From contig JAJYJR010000421.1 in the NCBI GenBank assembly GCA_021789355.1, positions 1 through 5,555 of the forward strand: DNA of 5,555 bases, read 5' to 3'. Under the pieces are notes generated by a model. That model was not told the origin of the DNA. It saw only the letters and a list, made by a program, of their open reading frames with translations, and made no database searches. The first letter of the stretch is position 1; each line of letters opens with the position of its first letter. Position numbers and translations under genes: made by a program. The DNA is from Chloroflexota bacterium. GTDB taxonomy: Bacteria; Chloroflexota; Limnocylindria; Limnocylindrales; CSP1-4. This document shows positions 5,337 through 5,555 of the stretch, in pieces.

Positions 5337-5384
5337 TGGCCATGTGAAGGTCCCCACTCTTGGCCGTGAGAAGTCCCCACCCCG
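5337..5384. repeat. Tandem terminal repeats of the IS21-like element
   Basis: Two 24-base units: TGGCC-ATGTGAAGGTCCCCAC (from 5337) and TGGCC-GTGAGAAGTCCCCACC (from 5361). Each has TGGCC, GTGA and TCCCCAC at near-identical spacing. Repeated terminal units like these are the usual binding sites of the IstA transposase. Confidence 0.75.
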
Positions 5385-5393
5385 GAGACGTCG

Positions 5394-5555
5394 TCAGGCC
5401 CTCGGCGATGGCCCACCCGCTCTCGTTCGTGCTTCCTTCATCCGGTAGGAGTCGCCCGACGTGACGACCGTCACGGCATGGTGGAGAAGGCGGTCCAGGA
5501 GCGCGACCGCGGTCGTGTGCTCGGGCAGGAAGCGGCCCCAGGACTCGAACGGCCA
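5394..5555 (-). CDS. istB: IstB-like transposition helper ATPase, C-terminal part (5' end outside window)
   Basis: The last 53 residues of IstB, the AAA+ ATPase that binds target DNA and directs the IS21 transposase IstA. The visible sequence has FESWGRFLPEHTTAVALLDR, then LLHHAVTVVTSGDSYRMKEA. This matches the IstB C-terminal consensus (W..xF, A.ALLDRLLHHA, G.SYRM+). The ATPase motifs (Walker A and B) and istA would lie to the right, outside the window. The frame ends at TGA 5394-5396, about 60 bases inside the element end. This part is intact, so the element could be active, but that cannot be judged from here. Confidence 0.88.
   Translation of the reverse strand, partial: WPFESWGRFLPEHTTAVALLDRLLHHAVTVVTSGDSYRMKEARTRAGGPSPRA

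Larger units (their letters stand above)
5331..5555. mobile_element. IS21-family insertion sequence, istB-side end (continues beyond window)
   Basis: The element end is placed at TGTCAATGG (5331), followed by two tandem terminal repeats and, on the minus strand, the C-terminus of IstB. IS21 elements end in TG...CA and carry several repeated transposase-binding sites at each end, with istB ending close to its terminus, as here. The outer flank is the decayed membrane-protein gene, so no flanking target duplication can be checked inside the window. The exact end base is inferred. Confidence 0.75.

Noticed and set aside
1..5555. CRISPR arrays, tRNA or rRNA genes, riboswitches
   Set aside because: No spaced repeat array and no tRNA- or rRNA-like sequence was seen; the only repeats are the rmlA duplication and the IS terminal units.

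Overview
The window is GC-rich, with long open frames, GTG/TTG starts and strong GGAGG-type ribosome binding sites. The three pilus-type genes resemble the TadE/TadG sets common in high-GC soil and freshwater Chloroflexota and in Actinomycetota. A Chloroflexota-like chromosome is my best guess. This is inferred from protein style, not from a marker gene.

Layout, left to right. (1) 1-634, minus strand: the N-terminal 211 residues of a sugar-1-phosphate nucleotidyltransferase of the RmlA/RfbA family, running off the left edge. (2) About 656-1032, minus strand: a protein-like remnant with one frameshift, not recognised. (3) 1096-4075, plus strand: a three-gene operon. It encodes a long TadE-like pseudopilin carrying two PKD-like domains and a PASTA-like domain, a short plain TadE-like pseudopilin, and a TadG-like protein. 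All three have one N-terminal membrane anchor and an exported body, so they probably build or decorate a cell-surface structure. No Tad ATPase, platform, secretin, prepilin peptidase or Flp pilin is in view. (4) 4076-4289: no gene, but a promoter-like motif near 4242-4256. (5) 4290-4595, plus strand: the N-terminal piece of a probable BioF2/FemAB-type acetyltransferase. It is cut off and joined tail-to-tail to (6) 4544-4855, minus strand: a truncated second copy of the nucleotidyltransferase (first 93 codons). (7) About 4927-5325, minus strand: a frameshifted remnant of a hydrophobic membrane protein. (8) 5331-5555: the end of an IS21-family insertion sequence with tandem terminal repeats and the C-terminus of its IstB helper ATPase, running off the right edge.

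The notable structure is that the pilus operon sits between two direct repeats of about 300 bp (357-656 and 4578-4877), which are the 5' part of the nucleotidyltransferase gene and its start region. All 14 differences within codons 1-92 are silent, so both copies evolved under selection as working genes, and the truncation of the right copy is recent (or an assembly chimera). Recombination between the repeats would remove 4,221 bp and leave one intact nucleotidyltransferase gene. With the broken genes and the IS end on the right, this looks like an accessory, recently rearranged locus.
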